The notes: generated from the letters alone by a model not told the origin. Positions 12,740 to 24,316 are shown, counted from the first letter of the stretch. The stretch is 64,000 bases of DNA from Chrysomallon squamiferum (GCA_012295275.1 CM022678.1:222767-286766); one strand, 5' to 3'. Numbers and translations are program-made.

Positions 12740-13215
12740 GTCAGTGTGGCGAGACATCACTCTCATGAACACTGCCTTCCCAAGTTTCTGTCTCATCTTG
12801 TTCTGCTGTTCTCTTCTCTGTTTCCTTTCTCTTCTCGTCCAGCTTCAGTTTCAGACGTCACCTGCTCTTCAACTTCCTGACTGTTGTGTTTACCACTGTC
12901 ATGCACTGTCCTCTCAGTCATCTGCCAAGTGCTTTCATGCACTGACACTTACTGGTTCATTTGACAGACAACTCTGTGTGGCATTGAGGTCCAGAGAGAC
13001 AGTGGCTTCCACAGTTGTGTCCCCTTGACTTGGAAATCCATCAGCTGTGACATGCGATGTGTGAGGAAATTTCCTAGACATTGTTGGAGATGTTGTCCTG
13101 TTTCTTGGAGTTTTGTCTCTTTCCTGTGTTTTTCTTTGGCTGGTTTTAGCATTAAAGCTTCAAGTTTTTCTCCCTGATTGCTCACATTTGACTGTTGAGA
13201 TTGGTTACCTGGTGT
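12740..13215 (-). pseudogene. Coding-like minus-strand remnant with frame changes
   Basis: This stretch is more GC-rich than its surroundings and has protein-like but interrupted frames on the minus strand. One frame gives VSNQGEKLEALMLKPAKEKH near 13185-13100. Another gives SHVTADGFPSQGDTTVEATV near 13020. The first frame resumes with an acidic peptide, TERTVHDSGKHNSQEVEEQV, near 12890. Stops fall between the frames. It lies just downstream of the stop of the minus-strand exon chain, so it could be a decayed 3' part of that gene or unrelated. No family was recognised. The lower stop density may simply reflect its higher GC content. Confidence 0.3.
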
Positions 13216-13240
13216 AGTAACACTCTACAACTTCATGCTG

Positions 13241-13333
13241 TCAGAGTTGTTGTAGTTGGACGTGGTCGGCTGATGTTGGCCAAGAGTGAAGAACACACTG
13301 GTCTGAATCTGACTGGTGAGAGCACTGTCTCGT
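13241..13333 (-). CDS. Candidate terminal exon of minus-strand chain
   Basis: On the minus strand, acceptor tttgtttacacag is followed by a frame in phase 0, matching the preceding mini-exon. It reads TRQCSHQSDSDQCVLHSWPT, then SADHVQLQQL, and ends with TGA at 13241-13243. No domain was recognised. It is the last of six exon candidates (17106-17140, 16814-16900, 15192-15295, 14490-14536, 14035-14058, then this one) whose phases all agree. The other two frames of this segment are also partly open, so the terminal frame is less secure than the internal joins. Confidence 0.4.
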   Translation of the reverse strand, partial: TRQCSHQSDSDQCVLHSWPTSADHVQLQQL

Positions 13334-14034
13334 CTGTGTAAACAAATAAACCAATAAAATACTGAATAAAATATTAAGTAAATAAACAAACATATAAAAT
13401 ACTGAAAAACTATTAACTAAACAAACAAACCAATAAAATACTGAATAAAATATTAAGTAAATAAACAAACAAATAAATGAATAAAATATTAAATAAAATG
13501 GTAAATAAAGTATTAATCATTTTTCTTTCTTTCTCCCCCTATTCAACTAACAACTATATTTTTATACTATTATTGTTATAACTACTACAACAAAAACAAC
13601 AACAACTACTACTACAACTACTACTGTTCCTGTTTCTACACCTACTTTTCATTTGACTTTTATAATTTCTCATTTAACTGTTATATACTCAAACTCCCTC
13701 TATTATTACTACTATTGCAACAATAAATCTGCTATTAGTACTGCTCCTACTACTATAACTAGTACTATAACTAGTATGTTTCTGACTGAGTCACACAAGA
13801 TACATTATGATCACAAAGCATTGTTGGCTAAAATATCACCTTTTACTACAAACAAGAATGATTATTATTAAGTACTAATGCTATAATAACCACACTACTA
13901 CAACAATGGGTTGTACTACTACTACTGCTATTACTATAACAACAACGACAACCTCTGCAGATGCTTCTGTTCCTGCCAGGCTAGTACAGATTCTTTGATG
14001 ACATTTCTCTCCTGTGGTGAGCTCACAGAATTAC

Positions 14035-14058
14035 CTCTTCTTGTGTTCTGAGCAGTTT
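14035..14058 (-). CDS. Candidate 24-nt mini-exon, minus-strand chain
   Basis: The segment encodes KLLRTQEE between acceptor gtttttcag and donor gtaattctg on the minus strand, with phase 0 on both sides. It links the exon at 14490 to the terminal exon at 13333. A micro-exon this small can arise by chance. Support is the two splice sites and phase agreement only. Confidence 0.35.
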
Positions 14059-14489
14059 CTGAAAAACAAGTTTTTATTTATTTACCTGTGTAGGTAAACA
14101 AAATATTTCTCTTACTCAATTCTTAGAATCATCAAATTATAGTGAAAACTAAGAGATGGCAAAGGAAATTTTTAAACTTTCAAATAAAAACACAATAAAG
14201 TGAACTGCATTCTGGGAGTTGAAAACAAAACAAGAAATGGTTTTCATTACTCTTACTAAAAATATAAACTAAAAAGAAATGAAACAATGCAAATGGAAAT
14301 AAGGAAAGATGGAAGTAAACTAAGTTATCCTGCTATTTGTATACCACAATTAATTTACTTGTTTTTGTAGACTATCCTTGCACTAGTCTGTTTTTCTTAC
14401 TCTGTATGGAGAATATTTTACCAATACCAAAACAGAGAAGAATTAAGTAGATTGTTAAACAGAAAAGTTAATGTGTGTGTTTTTCATAC

Positions 14490-14536
14490 CAGTTTGATGT
14501 TTAGGTAACAACACTTGTCTGTTTTGTGGTATGTTC
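14490..14536 (-). CDS. Candidate 47-nt exon, minus-strand chain
   Basis: Acceptor ctttttcag and donor gtatgaaaaa on the minus strand bound 47 nt. In the phase handed down from the 15192-15295 exon it reads R-TYHKTDKCCYLNIKL, open throughout, and leaves phase 0. No domain was recognised. A second frame is also open in this short exon, so the peptide depends on the upstream join being right. Confidence 0.4.
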
Positions 14537-15191
14537 CTGAAAAAGCAAAATAAAAAAAACAAAAAATTAATTTTAGATTGCCTTTATTAATAACATTATT
14601 TACTATTATATATATATATCAATGCCATTTGCAGATACAAATGAATATGTGTTGATAAAAATATATTTAAGCTATTTTATTTCAAATGTGCATGCATGCA
14701 TACAGACATACTGATAAACACATACAGTCTGAGGTAATGAATAATTAAAGATAAGTATATTTTTAATATAGTCTAAATTCTTAATTAAAAAAAAATCGGT
14801 ATCTTTTAAATATATATCAATATAACCTGATTATTGATAAATATAAATTCTGCTAAAATAAAGAAGAAATATTTTATTTAGGAACATACACAGCATGTTT
14901 TTTTACTAGTTCTTTGTATTTTAAAAGGCAAATAACAATAAAGCATTTAAAATTTTGTTTAATATTAACATTTTTTATTAGTAGCCTTCTCAAATACTTG
15001 ACATTGTATAAAGATCTTTCAAAGACTGAAATCATTCATTTTAAATAATAAAAATTGATTTACATACATAAAAGCATCCCTCTAAATATACACTAAAACT
15101 GATTAGTATAAATCCCAATTTTTCCAGTACAATAATACATTTCATAAATTAATATAATGAAAGACTAATTAAAAACTCTCACAAAACTTAC

Positions 15192-15295
15192 TTTCTGCTT
15201 CCTGACCAATCAGAAGCTGTCCTGTCTCTGTCAGTTTTATCACTTCTATCCAGAAGAACTGCTCTGCAGGAAAGACTAACAGTTTTTCTCGTATT
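15192..15295 (-). CDS. Candidate exon of minus-strand chain (FFWIEVIKLT motif)
   Basis: A 104-nt minus-strand segment with donor gtaagttttg and a weak acceptor (cctgagatag). In frame it reads RIREKLLVFPAEQFFWIEVI, then KLTETGQLLIGQEAE, and leaves one base. The frame fits the upstream exon (AG plus A completes an arginine codon) and the downstream exon. A diverged copy of its middle part lies at 18955-19015, still encoding QLFWIEVIKLT. A stronger alternative acceptor lies about 20 bases upstream but would give an early stop. No family was recognised. Confidence 0.45.
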
Positions 15296-15520
15296 CTATC
15301 TCAGGTGTACAGGACGTCCTTGTAAGTGAAGTGGAAAAATTGATGAGAATGTTTTGATGAGGCAAAGATTATATAAAGAATTAGGTATTCCTAACCCATC
15401 TTTCAAACATATGTCTAAGAAAAAATAAATAACAATGAGGCAGTCAATATCTAATAATACAGGAAAAAATAAGGATGATATACGACTGTGGAGAGAGAGA
15501 GAGAGAGAGACAAAGTCTGT

Positions 15521-15789
15521 GACAAATGGATGTGTAACAAATGGGATGATACCTAAATGAGTAACCCTTGAGAGTAAAAGTCCATTAAACTGCTAATATT
15601 TTAAAATAACAATTATTATTACAGAGTGTATTGTAATTCAATTATCATAATAAATATATTTTATAAATGTATATTACTTTTGTTTTCTTTATTAGATAAA
15701 GTAAATTTCCTGTATTGTTCAAGAAAAACACACTGCAGTTGAGTAATGCATTGTATGAGTTGTCATGGCAACCTCTCGGCTGCTTGTTA

Positions 15790-15831
<42 letters not shown>
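15521..15831 (+). repeat. 310-bp dispersed element ending in (GA)n, copy 1
   Basis: From gacaaatggatgtgtaacaa through gtcatggcaacctctcgg to a GA tract (15793-15831), this matches 61940-62276 in direct orientation with few differences. Another GA tract lies just left of it (15491-15510). There is no coding capacity. It is probably a non-autonomous interspersed repeat with a microsatellite tail. Confidence 0.9.
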
Positions 15832-15834
<3 letters not shown>

Positions 15835-15839
15835 ATGAA

Positions 15840-16810
15840 ACATTTTCTATAAATTTTGTTGATTATAAAATTAAAAAAACAATAACAACACATCTCTCAA
15901 AACTGTATATAAACATTCATAATTTAATATATGCTAAATTTACCAACTGATTCATTATTTTATTTACAAAATTTGTGTTTATTAAACTAACCATGAAAAC
16001 TGAGGCTGCAGACAATAGAAACTACAGTACATTGTCTCCTATGTAACAGGAAAGTTAAACACTTTAAAATACTCATTCCTTTGTTTTAAAATACACAAAT
16101 AAACATTTACAACAAAATAACTGCATTTATATCAATGTAAGTATAGGCATGTGTGTGTGTGTGCATGTGTCTGTGGGTGTGTGTATATGTCTATGTGTTT
16201 GTGTGTGTGTGTATATGTGTACTTATTGATATATTATTTACAAACTGCAACTTCATATATTAAATTAAATTAAGCTTCATTAGGTTTAGAATAATGAGAA
16301 ATATAAAAGAAAACAAACTCAAATTCACCAGCTCAGAATTGTTCTCTTTTGCAATGGCAGCAGTACAAACTTTATTTAACCAGAAAATAACTGTGACCTC
16401 AGTGTCTGATGGAAGTTCAATGGATGTGTTAAAAGTTGCAGTTTGTCTGAAAGTTTAAACATTTCTTGTTCAAAATGCTGAATGAAAAGTCTGAGGTGTC
16501 ATTGCATTATATGATAAATTATACAAAATATGCAGCCCAGATTTCATTCTGCATCTGCCTCTGTTCTCTGTCTTGCCATTCCTTCATCCTCTCTCCTCAT
16601 ACATTCCTACATTTACATATTTAACTGCAGTCATCATAATACTTCTCCTTCTTAGTGATCAAAGTAGAAGGATGAATGGCATTAAATACATCTCAACAAT
16701 AAAATAAATAAACTTTAACACACCAAAACAAACTCATTTTAATCAAAGTTTAGCATTTAACAAGATAATATATAAAAAATAAATAAATAAATAAATAAAT
16801 AAAAACAACA
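15840..16810. other. Non-coding AT-rich DNA
   Basis: Contains a GT-rich imperfect microsatellite at about 16148-16220 and an (AAAT)n tract at about 16775-16804. No exon was seen. It would be intronic if the minus-strand chain is real. Confidence 0.5.
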
Positions 16811-16813
16811 TAC

Positions 16814-16900
16814 CTGACAGCTTGAACAGCATGTTCTACTGAAACAACTTCACTGGCATACGCCAACATCAGCACATGAGTTAGAGCTGTACATGCATAC
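16814..16900 (-). CDS. Candidate exon of minus-strand chain
   Basis: Acceptor acttttctag and donor gtatgttgtt on the minus strand bound 87 nt. Read in phase 1 it gives YACTALTHVLMLAYASEVVS, then VEHAVQAV plus AG. The other frame tested contains a stop. The phase at both ends agrees with the neighbouring candidate exons. The peptide is hydrophobic and probably helical. No known domain was recognised. Confidence 0.45.
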
Positions 16901-17105
16901 CTAGAAAAGTAAAAAGCAATAATAAACAAACAGTTTTAAATAAATAAATAATACTTCTGACTTTTGTGATTAATAAATTATGTTACCGAGTAATGCAACA
17001 AAACAACAGCAAATAACTGAATATTATTACACTATTTTATAATTAATTAACAACTACTACAAAACTTATTTTACTCTCTAAGACACAAAAATAAAAAAAA
17101 CTTAC

Positions 17106-17140
17106 AACTGAGAATGGTGCAGACTACATGAGAATGGTTT
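17106..17140 (-). CDS. Candidate exon of minus-strand chain (most upstream found)
   Basis: Acceptor gctgtttttacag and donor gtaagttttt on the minus strand bound 35 nt. The open frame reads KPFSCSLHHSQ and leaves TT, which completes a leucine codon with the next exon. No upstream start exon was identified, so the gene is 5' partial. The exon is small and chance cannot be excluded. Confidence 0.35.
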
Positions 17141-18091
17141 CTGTAAAAACAGCTGATTCATCCTTCTCCATGATGTAAATTCCCTTTCTAGACAACACCT
17201 GAATAATACTGCAGTGAGATACATAAAATATTTACCATCAATATTAAATATAAAGTTTAGTAATTTTTATAACAAAATGCATTTATCTGACAAATGTAGA
17301 TCAATATATACATATATATAATTTTCTTTAATTATTGTTGCATAGATCAGTGCTTTTAAAGTTTCATTTTACTGCATGGTTTTCACATGCATGATTGCTA
17401 AAGACAGATTCCTTCTCTCCAAAAAAGCTGTGGTAGGACTTATGTACCTTTGGCTGAATGAGATTACAATTTCACGTGCTAAATTCAAACTAATATATGC
17501 TTGAAAAGTAGTAAATTAATGTTGTTGACCCTTATATTGCCTTAAGATGTTGTTTAGCTTCTTGCTGAGAAACAGACTGAAAATGTATTTGTATGCAAAG
17601 AAAAATACCAGCCAGTCTGTAGTTTTGTGTGTACTATGCTGCTGCAAGAGAAACAAATAACTTTAATGTTACAAAATTTTCCAAAAAATTATTTTCCTAT
17701 TAAATTACATATCAGAAAAAAACACCCAATAAAAACAGATTAAAATCACTCCAAGGTATTTTTGATAACTTTGATATGAAAAAGATTTCGAATATGTATC
17801 TGAATAAAATTTACTTGCATTTTTCTTTCAAAATCAATGGAAAACCAGTAATTAATTTTGGTCATTTGACAACATAAACAATGTGTATTGTATACATGTT
17901 AAAGCCAAAGCTACATATATCCAAATTAAGGTACAGTTACTTCCATTTCTTGACCTTTTTTCATACAAACTTAGTGCTTAATGTGGAAGCAAAACTGAAA
18001 GTGAGTTACATATATGATCTGTATTTTAAGGTCCATACGTAATCAGATACATGAACACATTATGTCTATATAAACTCTCTAATATTTGTCA

Positions 18092-18122
<31 letters not shown>

Positions 18123-18125
18123 CAG

Positions 18126-18158
<33 letters not shown>

Positions 18159-18686
18159 AATTAGAAAATCTCAAGATTATATTTAGATTTATATGTTAAT
18201 GGAATATCTGTAGTTAATATATGGAAAGAAATGCAGCTAATGAAAATAGGTTCATAGATAATCTGGTTTTATGTTAGAGAAAGACAAGATCATCCATCTT
18301 TGTCACAGTAGCTGTGTAACCAGTTATGATTACAATCAGACTTTCTCTGCACAACTGCAAATTAGATAAGATTTGCACTTTAACAGTTAATTATGCAAGA
18401 TTTTTTTTCTCTAGATTTTTTTTTTTTTTTAATACAAAACTAACATTTATTCCAGTAATTATGACACAAATTTACACACATGCAGACAACTGATAAAGTA
18501 AAATTATTCGAATAAACAAGTGACTCAGCATAATTCCACATCTAACAGTTAATTTTTTAAACCTTGTAAATTTATTTCGGAGTTATTAGTTTGTATTATA
18601 GTAATGTGTTTTTCTGATAGTTAATAAGTAAAATATGACATAACTGACTGCTAAAGTGCAAATCAGATAGATTCACTATTCTGTTT
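17141..18686. other. Non-coding AT-rich DNA
   Basis: No exon was recognised on either strand. It holds a (CT)n tract at about 18096-18122 followed by a (CATA)n tract at about 18126-18158, and a poly(T) run near 18414-18431. Confidence 0.5.
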
Positions 18687-18809
18687 CTAACCTTCACACT
18701 CTACAACACTCAAGCAAACATCCCTGCAGTAACTGAAATAATCAGTGATGGTTTCACTGGACATTTCCAGTATCATCTGATCACTGCAGTCTCTGTCAAT
18801 GTGATGGAG
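18687..18809 (-). pseudogene. Possible ISXO2/IS1595-like (Merlin-type) transposase fragment
   Basis: A minus-strand open frame reads LHHIDRDCSDQMILEM, then SSETITDYFSYCRDVCLSVV, then ECEG and a stop. The pattern S-x-x-T-x-x-D-Y/W-x-x-x-C-R-D-V-C resembles, from family knowledge, the helix-turn-helix part just before the DDE domain of ISXO2-like transposases found in many invertebrates. The following DDE region was not found nearby on this strand. It is therefore a fragment at best. It could also be an exon of an unrelated gene, and the family call needs a profile search. Confidence 0.35.
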
Positions 18810-18954
18810 GTTACTGGTGTATCCTCTATATTGGACTTAATTTTGTTTCTACAACCTGTTCTTCTCTGTGGTCTCCTTTGCCTTTCTACCACTTATGGTA
18901 ACTATTTGACATAAAAATAAAAATAAATTTTAAAACAGAATCAAACTCAAAGTT

Positions 18955-19015
18955 ATGGTACCAGTCAGTTTTATCACTTCTATCCAGAATAACTGCTCTT
19001 GTATTCTAACCCTAA
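18955..19015 (-). repeat. Diverged copy of part of the 15192-15295 exon
   Basis: On the minus strand, ttctggatagaagtgataaa recurs from the 15192-15295 exon with a similar upstream sequence (agaatacaagagcag). The copy lacks the splice sites of the first copy. The frame QLFWIEVIKLT is kept here within an open frame that extends across 18930-19217. Confidence 0.65.
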
Positions 19016-19259
19016 CCTCAGCAATTACTAATTTTTGGGCCCCAGTATATGACAAACGAAATGGAAAATAGAATAAATGGCTCCAAAATAAATGATTTCT
19101 GCATAACTGGAAAGAGTATGGGGAAAATTTACAAAATTTATGGTGGTAACTTGAAAAATAATGGAGTAATGGCAATATTTTATCCGATAATTTCGGCAAT
19201 TTTCCTCCTTTTTTCAAACTTCACTGATGAAATGCTGTGATTTTAATTCATTAAAATTC

Positions 19260-19984
19260 TAATATTGTCTTATTATTATTATTATTATTATTATAAATAA
19301 ATAAAATTACCCAATCAAATGGCACTTTTTAGTATGTGTAACAACAGGCGGCCACAATCATTAATGATAATCGTAACAGTTTGTTTAATTTATGATTCGT
19401 AACAACAAATCAAGATGATTTTTGACTTAATGTAAATATTAAAAAAACGGTGACAGTCGGCCGAGTCGCCGTATTTTGGTAATATTTTAAACAAAGTTAA
19501 ACATCTAGATGAACTTTTTTTTTTCGATGTGAGAGACATTCATCTTTTGTTTTTCATCTAAAAGTGAAATTGTCAAGTCCGTGTTAATCAAGGTAATGAA
19601 AAAACAATTACTTATATAACTTAGCAAACCTGATAAAAGTGATATAATTTGACACGATTTCTTAATTTTCTACTTTTTTCATGCCATAAGCTACATATGT
19701 TTTAATTGTTAAAATCCATGATAACTTAATAAGATCAACATAAATCCATGACAACTTGATAACATCAAATATTAATCCTCGCTTCCAAGAAAAACTCTAC
19801 ACTTGTCACGTACCTTTAAATATGGCGGACCAAAAAAAGGTGCCCGTCACGTGTACGACATATCCTTATTAGAGTTGTTTCCCTTACACCGTTAACAACT
19901 GTGCCATTTCACATTGTTGTAAAATACAGTATAAAAAGCGTTTTATAAATGAAAATCTAACCATTACTTTTATAGGAAGCCGAC

Positions 19985-20019
<35 letters not shown>

Positions 20020-20078
20020 TTTTTTTTTTTTTTAGGTGATAACATTTTCGTATTTCAACAACAACATTATCTTTATAA

Positions 20079-20114
<36 letters not shown>

Positions 20115-20639
20115 GCTTGGTGAAGAAAACTGGAAAAACCAGAACTCCGAAGCTTAGCGATAATTGGTCTGGTATCATTAATAACAACAACAAGAACAGT
20201 AGTGGTAGTAACAAAAACCTGTTTAATTATGGTAACAAAATACGGAATTCCCTTCATTTATTTTTATCACCGGACGTAAAATTTTGACGAAACTGGATAT
20301 TTATTATGCTAAAGTGAGCTAGCGAACATTTCCAGCGAACTTTTAGAACCGTAACGTCAAAGAATTATCGGTTGGTTATTGGACATGTTGTCATTAGCAA
20401 TAACTGTATGATCAAGTATTTGCTATTGTTTTTCCTTTTCAGTTCCAACATAAAGGTGTAATAACCAGCAGACGTATCGACTCCGAAAAAAACAAATACA
20501 AAAAAATAAAAAATAAAAAATAAATAAATAAATAAAAATTGTTTTATTTATTTATTTATTGATGTATTTATTTATTTATATATTTATTTATTGTCACATG
20601 CATTGTCATGCAAAAAAAAACAACAAAAGTAGTAGTAGT

Positions 20640-20640
<1 letters not shown>
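19260..20640. other. Non-coding DNA with microsatellites and a CpG-containing patch
   Basis: No gene was recognised. It contains an (ATT)n tract at 19987-20019 running into poly(T), a (GT)n tract at 20081-20112, and (AAAT)n/(ATTT)n stretches at about 20512-20600. CpG-bearing motifs such as cggccgagtcgccg (near 19460) and atggcggac (19823) suggest a possible promoter-like patch. No transcript could be assigned to it. Confidence 0.4.
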
Positions 20641-20689
<49 letters not shown>

Positions 20690-20890
20690 AGAAGAAGAAG
20701 AAGAAGAAGAAGAAGAAATAAGAAAATAAATAAATAAGAAATGAAAAAGTTGTAAAACTAAGGGGTTTTGTTTGCTAAACTTCATTTACTGTCATCATTT
20801 CACTTTGCTTTAGCTTAATTTGTATTTCTTTTGAAAAATTCAAGCTTATCAATTATTTATTTATTTATTTACTTATTTCTTCTTCTTCTT

Positions 20891-20921
<31 letters not shown>

Positions 20922-20941
20922 TTATTATTATTATTATTATT
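20641..20941. repeat. Inverted pair of compound microsatellites (hairpin-capable)
   Basis: The left arm is (AAT)n, then (GAA)n, then gaaataagaaaataaataaa (about 20643-20740). The right arm is its reverse complement in the reverse order: atttatttatttacttattt, then (TTC)n, then (ATT)n (about 20850-20941). The arms of roughly 90-100 bases are separated by about 110 bases. Such an arrangement can form a cruciform, or it may mark an inverted duplication or a small palindromic element. Confidence 0.85.
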
Positions 20942-21535
20942 CCATATATAGTTCAGTTTTATTTGAAAATTTATTAAGTTGATTTGAATAACCAGAACTG
21001 AATTTTTAAGCTATTTGTAGTTAATAAAGAATTTTTATTATTATTTTATAAACAATAAAATCTTATAATGATTTTTTATGTCATATTTTTATATTGTTTA
21101 TTTATTTATTTAATTTTTATTTAATTTTTAAATATTTTTTAGTGAGACAGAATGAAAGCAATAACATTTTTTGCACACACACACACACATTATATATATT
21201 ATTTAAAAGAAATAACTTGAACAAATAATTAGTTTGTTTTTTGGCATGATGGATCCTATCAAAGGCAATAAACAGCTGTCACCCATCATGATGCAGATAC
21301 TCATTTCTACATCCAACAATTTTACTGTCAGTGAAGGTAAAAATTTCACAAGACATTCTATCTGGAAGTCTGTGAAAGTTCAATGCATTTCCTTTAGAAT
21401 TTGTGCAAGAAAAACTCAATAGTTAAAAATAAATAAGATAATTTGTAATTTAAATTTTTTGTTGATGTTGCTGCTGATTTTTTTTTTTAACTGACTTTTG
21501 CAAGAACAAGGGACGAACATTTGTTTCAGAATGTG

Positions 21536-21566
<31 letters not shown>

Positions 21567-23056
21567 AAATTTTGCTGTTTCCTGAAGAGAAACAGTTTTG
21601 TCTCAGATCAGCAGAAAAATTCAAATATGGCGTACAAATTAAATGAACTGTCACACTTGTGATTTGTTGAGAATATAATAAATTATGTGATATTTGTATT
21701 GTGTTATTTTTTTTTTCTATTTACAATTATGTAGGCTTTGCTATACATTTTGTCACCCATATCAAGACACTTTGTAATAAATACTGTTTGTATTACTGTT
21801 TTTTCTAATACCTTGAACTTCAAAGGCCATTTGTGCAAATCATAGTTATGTCAACTTAGAATTAACTTAATTCCACTTTTTTTTATTTTTTTTTTTTTTT
21901 TTAAAACAAAATAATAATAATAATAAAATATCTTATTCAATGTATTCAGTAATTTATTTAAATACACCATCTATCAGATTTAAGCAACATCCTTCTTAAG
22001 ATTTTGTCTAAATTACAAATATCAATGTGATAATTAATACCAACAATTAATGTCTGGCCTCCAATTTAAGTTCTTAAATAATATTAACAATTTGTAATAA
22101 AAGTAAATAAATACCAGTTCTGTAATAAAAACAAGTAAAACAAATAAATAACACATCATCACAACAAACTTTTGCTTCTTTAAGCAGTTGACAATGTCCA
22201 AAATGTGTTCCAGAAAACCCCAAGAAACAAACCATAAAGAACATAATCAAAATCCCACCTCAAAAACCCCTAAAAAAACAAAAACTAAACAACAACAAAA
22301 TAATAGAAATAAGAATTTATTCAAAAACAAATAAGACTAAGAAACAAAATAATAATTAAGTGCATTTTAAAGAACTGAAATCAAATAAAAAAATAAATAA
22401 ACCAAAATGGCTTCTCATTTGAGGTTATTGTATTCAGAAAAAAACTTACCAGTGATGTAAATTTAAACAATTCCAAAATATAACTGATCATTTCTGGTCA
22501 TTCTCATCCTAGCTTACTCAGTTTAACATGTAATGCAATGCTTTTCCAACAGAATTATGAAACAAAGCAGAGAATAATTTGGATACTTGTAACCTACTTA
22601 CAAATGTTTCATGTTATTCAAAATACAAAATAATTAAAATCAATGTGGTTCATCGACCTTAAAGAATTTCAGATAAAATGCAAAGTATTTTGAATTGCTT
22701 TAGGAAATGGTTACAACCTACATTAATGATTTAGTAGACAAAAATGTATAAAGTATAATGCAAAATGCTCTTAATTTCAGATTATTTGAAATACATCTAA
22801 TTATAAACTTCCAGAAAAACAATGAATCTAATCAATGGGCACTTTAATACTTTTGTTAAATTGTAAACTATGCCTTTGTTACTAATAATTAGCTAATGGC
22901 ACACACATGTTTGTTTCAACAAATTATGTTTAGCTATCATGACACTCAAGTGTTAAATAGTGGTTTTCTTCATTTTCTATCTTGAGAGGCTCATAAAAAA
23001 CAACTTCAGATACATCAGTACAGACTATATGAGAAAATACATTTAAATAATTAATA

Positions 23057-23104
<48 letters not shown>

Positions 23105-23188
23105 TACAGAAATGTAATGCATATCACCATGAAATTCCCTGCTGGAATCTGATTCATGTGATAATAACTCTAACTTTTGCAACTAACT
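20942..23188. other. Non-coding AT-rich DNA
   Basis: No exon, RNA gene or mobile-element protein was recognised. Poly(T) runs lie at about 21537-21562 and 21878-21902, a short AC tract near 21174-21190, and an (AAT)n tract at about 23053-23104. Confidence 0.5.
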
Positions 23189-24080
23189 TTATTTCATTTT
23201 AAAAGAAACTATTTGTTTTCTGTTAAGATAATGCAGTATTTGTTTACCAATTCCATGTCTGTATAAAAATAAGTTTGGATATTTAGGAATACACTTATTA
23301 GTTAAAATATCTTTTGCTACAGCAGAAACAATTTCTGCAGCTACTGGTATCAGTTTGTGTGGGAAAACCTGGCATTTCAGAGTAATTAACAAAAAACCAC
23401 AGAGTGATATTTAATGGTTTTCCATAATACATCTTATGTTCCAGCATTAAATACATGAACATATGAAAAATGACTTCATTGTTTTTTACTCCCAAATGAA
23501 TCACAGTAGCACAGTACTTTAATAGGTATGTCTATTACTATTATTGTCCAATGAGTGTTTCTTTCATTCAAAGGTACAACATATTTATAATCAAACCATC
23601 TTTGCTTTCTGCAATGCGAAATGTCCATCTAGATTGATCTGTATCACCATTAACACAAATCTTCTGACCAAACCAAGCACAATCTACCATGTGAATATTT
23701 TGATTTTTCAGTTGTTTTTATAGTACAGACATGAATACATTAATATGGCTACTATTAAGGCAGCAATCATGTTGAAGAATATTGTTTAAGAAATCTGCAT
23801 TTACTGTTACATCAATTTCAGTGCTAACAAAATATTCCAGTGTTTGCTTCTTTATTGAATTATAATCAATGCGAAGCTCAGTTTGTTTCCTAATCAATTT
23901 TTTCTTACTAAAATGTAATGTCTCTAATGATACTCTGTTTATTATATTTTTGCCATAAAATAATAGCAATGATCTGCATGCTTGTAAATCTGTTACATTT
24001 ATATCATTTACAGGTTTCATTTCACCATTTTTTTAACTTCCATTTTTAATAAACTGTCACCATCACAAGAATCCATTTTC
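23189..24080 (-). pseudogene. Interrupted coding-like stretch, minus strand
   Basis: Minus-strand frames look protein-like but are broken by stops and shifts. One of about 100 residues (24020-23718) includes DLQACRSLLLFYGKNI and EIDVTVNADFLNNILQHDCC. The next frame includes DCAWFGQKICVNGDTDQSRW (near 23640), then VKNNEVIFHMFMYL (near 23470) and PHKLIPVAAEIVSAVAKDIL (near 23340). No known family was recognised. It is immediately downstream of candidate exons on the same strand, so it may be the decayed 3' part of that gene or an old mobile-element remnant. Confidence 0.35.
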
Positions 24081-24223
24081 TCATAATGGGAAATTATTAT
24101 TATCATCATCAGAAGTATCATCTTCTGGTGTAACCGTCTCATAAACATTGTCCTCAAAACCTTGCTCTTCCTCACAAGTCTGATCTTCAGCTGACATATC
24201 AGTCTGAAATGTTTTGTTACAGT
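24081..24223 (-). CDS. Candidate exon encoding acidic tail, minus strand
   Basis: In the phase left by the exon ending at 24405, this reads D-CNKTFQTDMSAEDQTCEEE, then QGFEDNVYETVTPEDDTSDD, then DNNNFPL and TGA (24081-24083). The product is strongly acidic. The acceptor used for this join (ttttttaacgag) is only moderate. A better one, 17 bases downstream, would give an early stop in that phase. No domain was recognised. Confidence 0.35.
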
Positions 24224-24312
24224 CTCGTTAAAAAACCCAGGCTCTACAAAAATTAACCTTCATCACAGCAAAGTACATGAGCAATGTTCTTATATAAAAG
24301 TAAAATAAATAA

Positions 24313-24316
<4 letters not shown>

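Noticed and set aside
12744-13028. Plus-strand 94-codon frame rich in Cys/Leu/Ser
   Set aside because: Looks like the antisense shadow of a GC-richer minus-strand stretch. No homology, splice sites or promoter were seen.
19005-19018. Telomere-like ctaaccctaacc
   Set aside because: Only two repeat units, too short to indicate an interstitial telomere.
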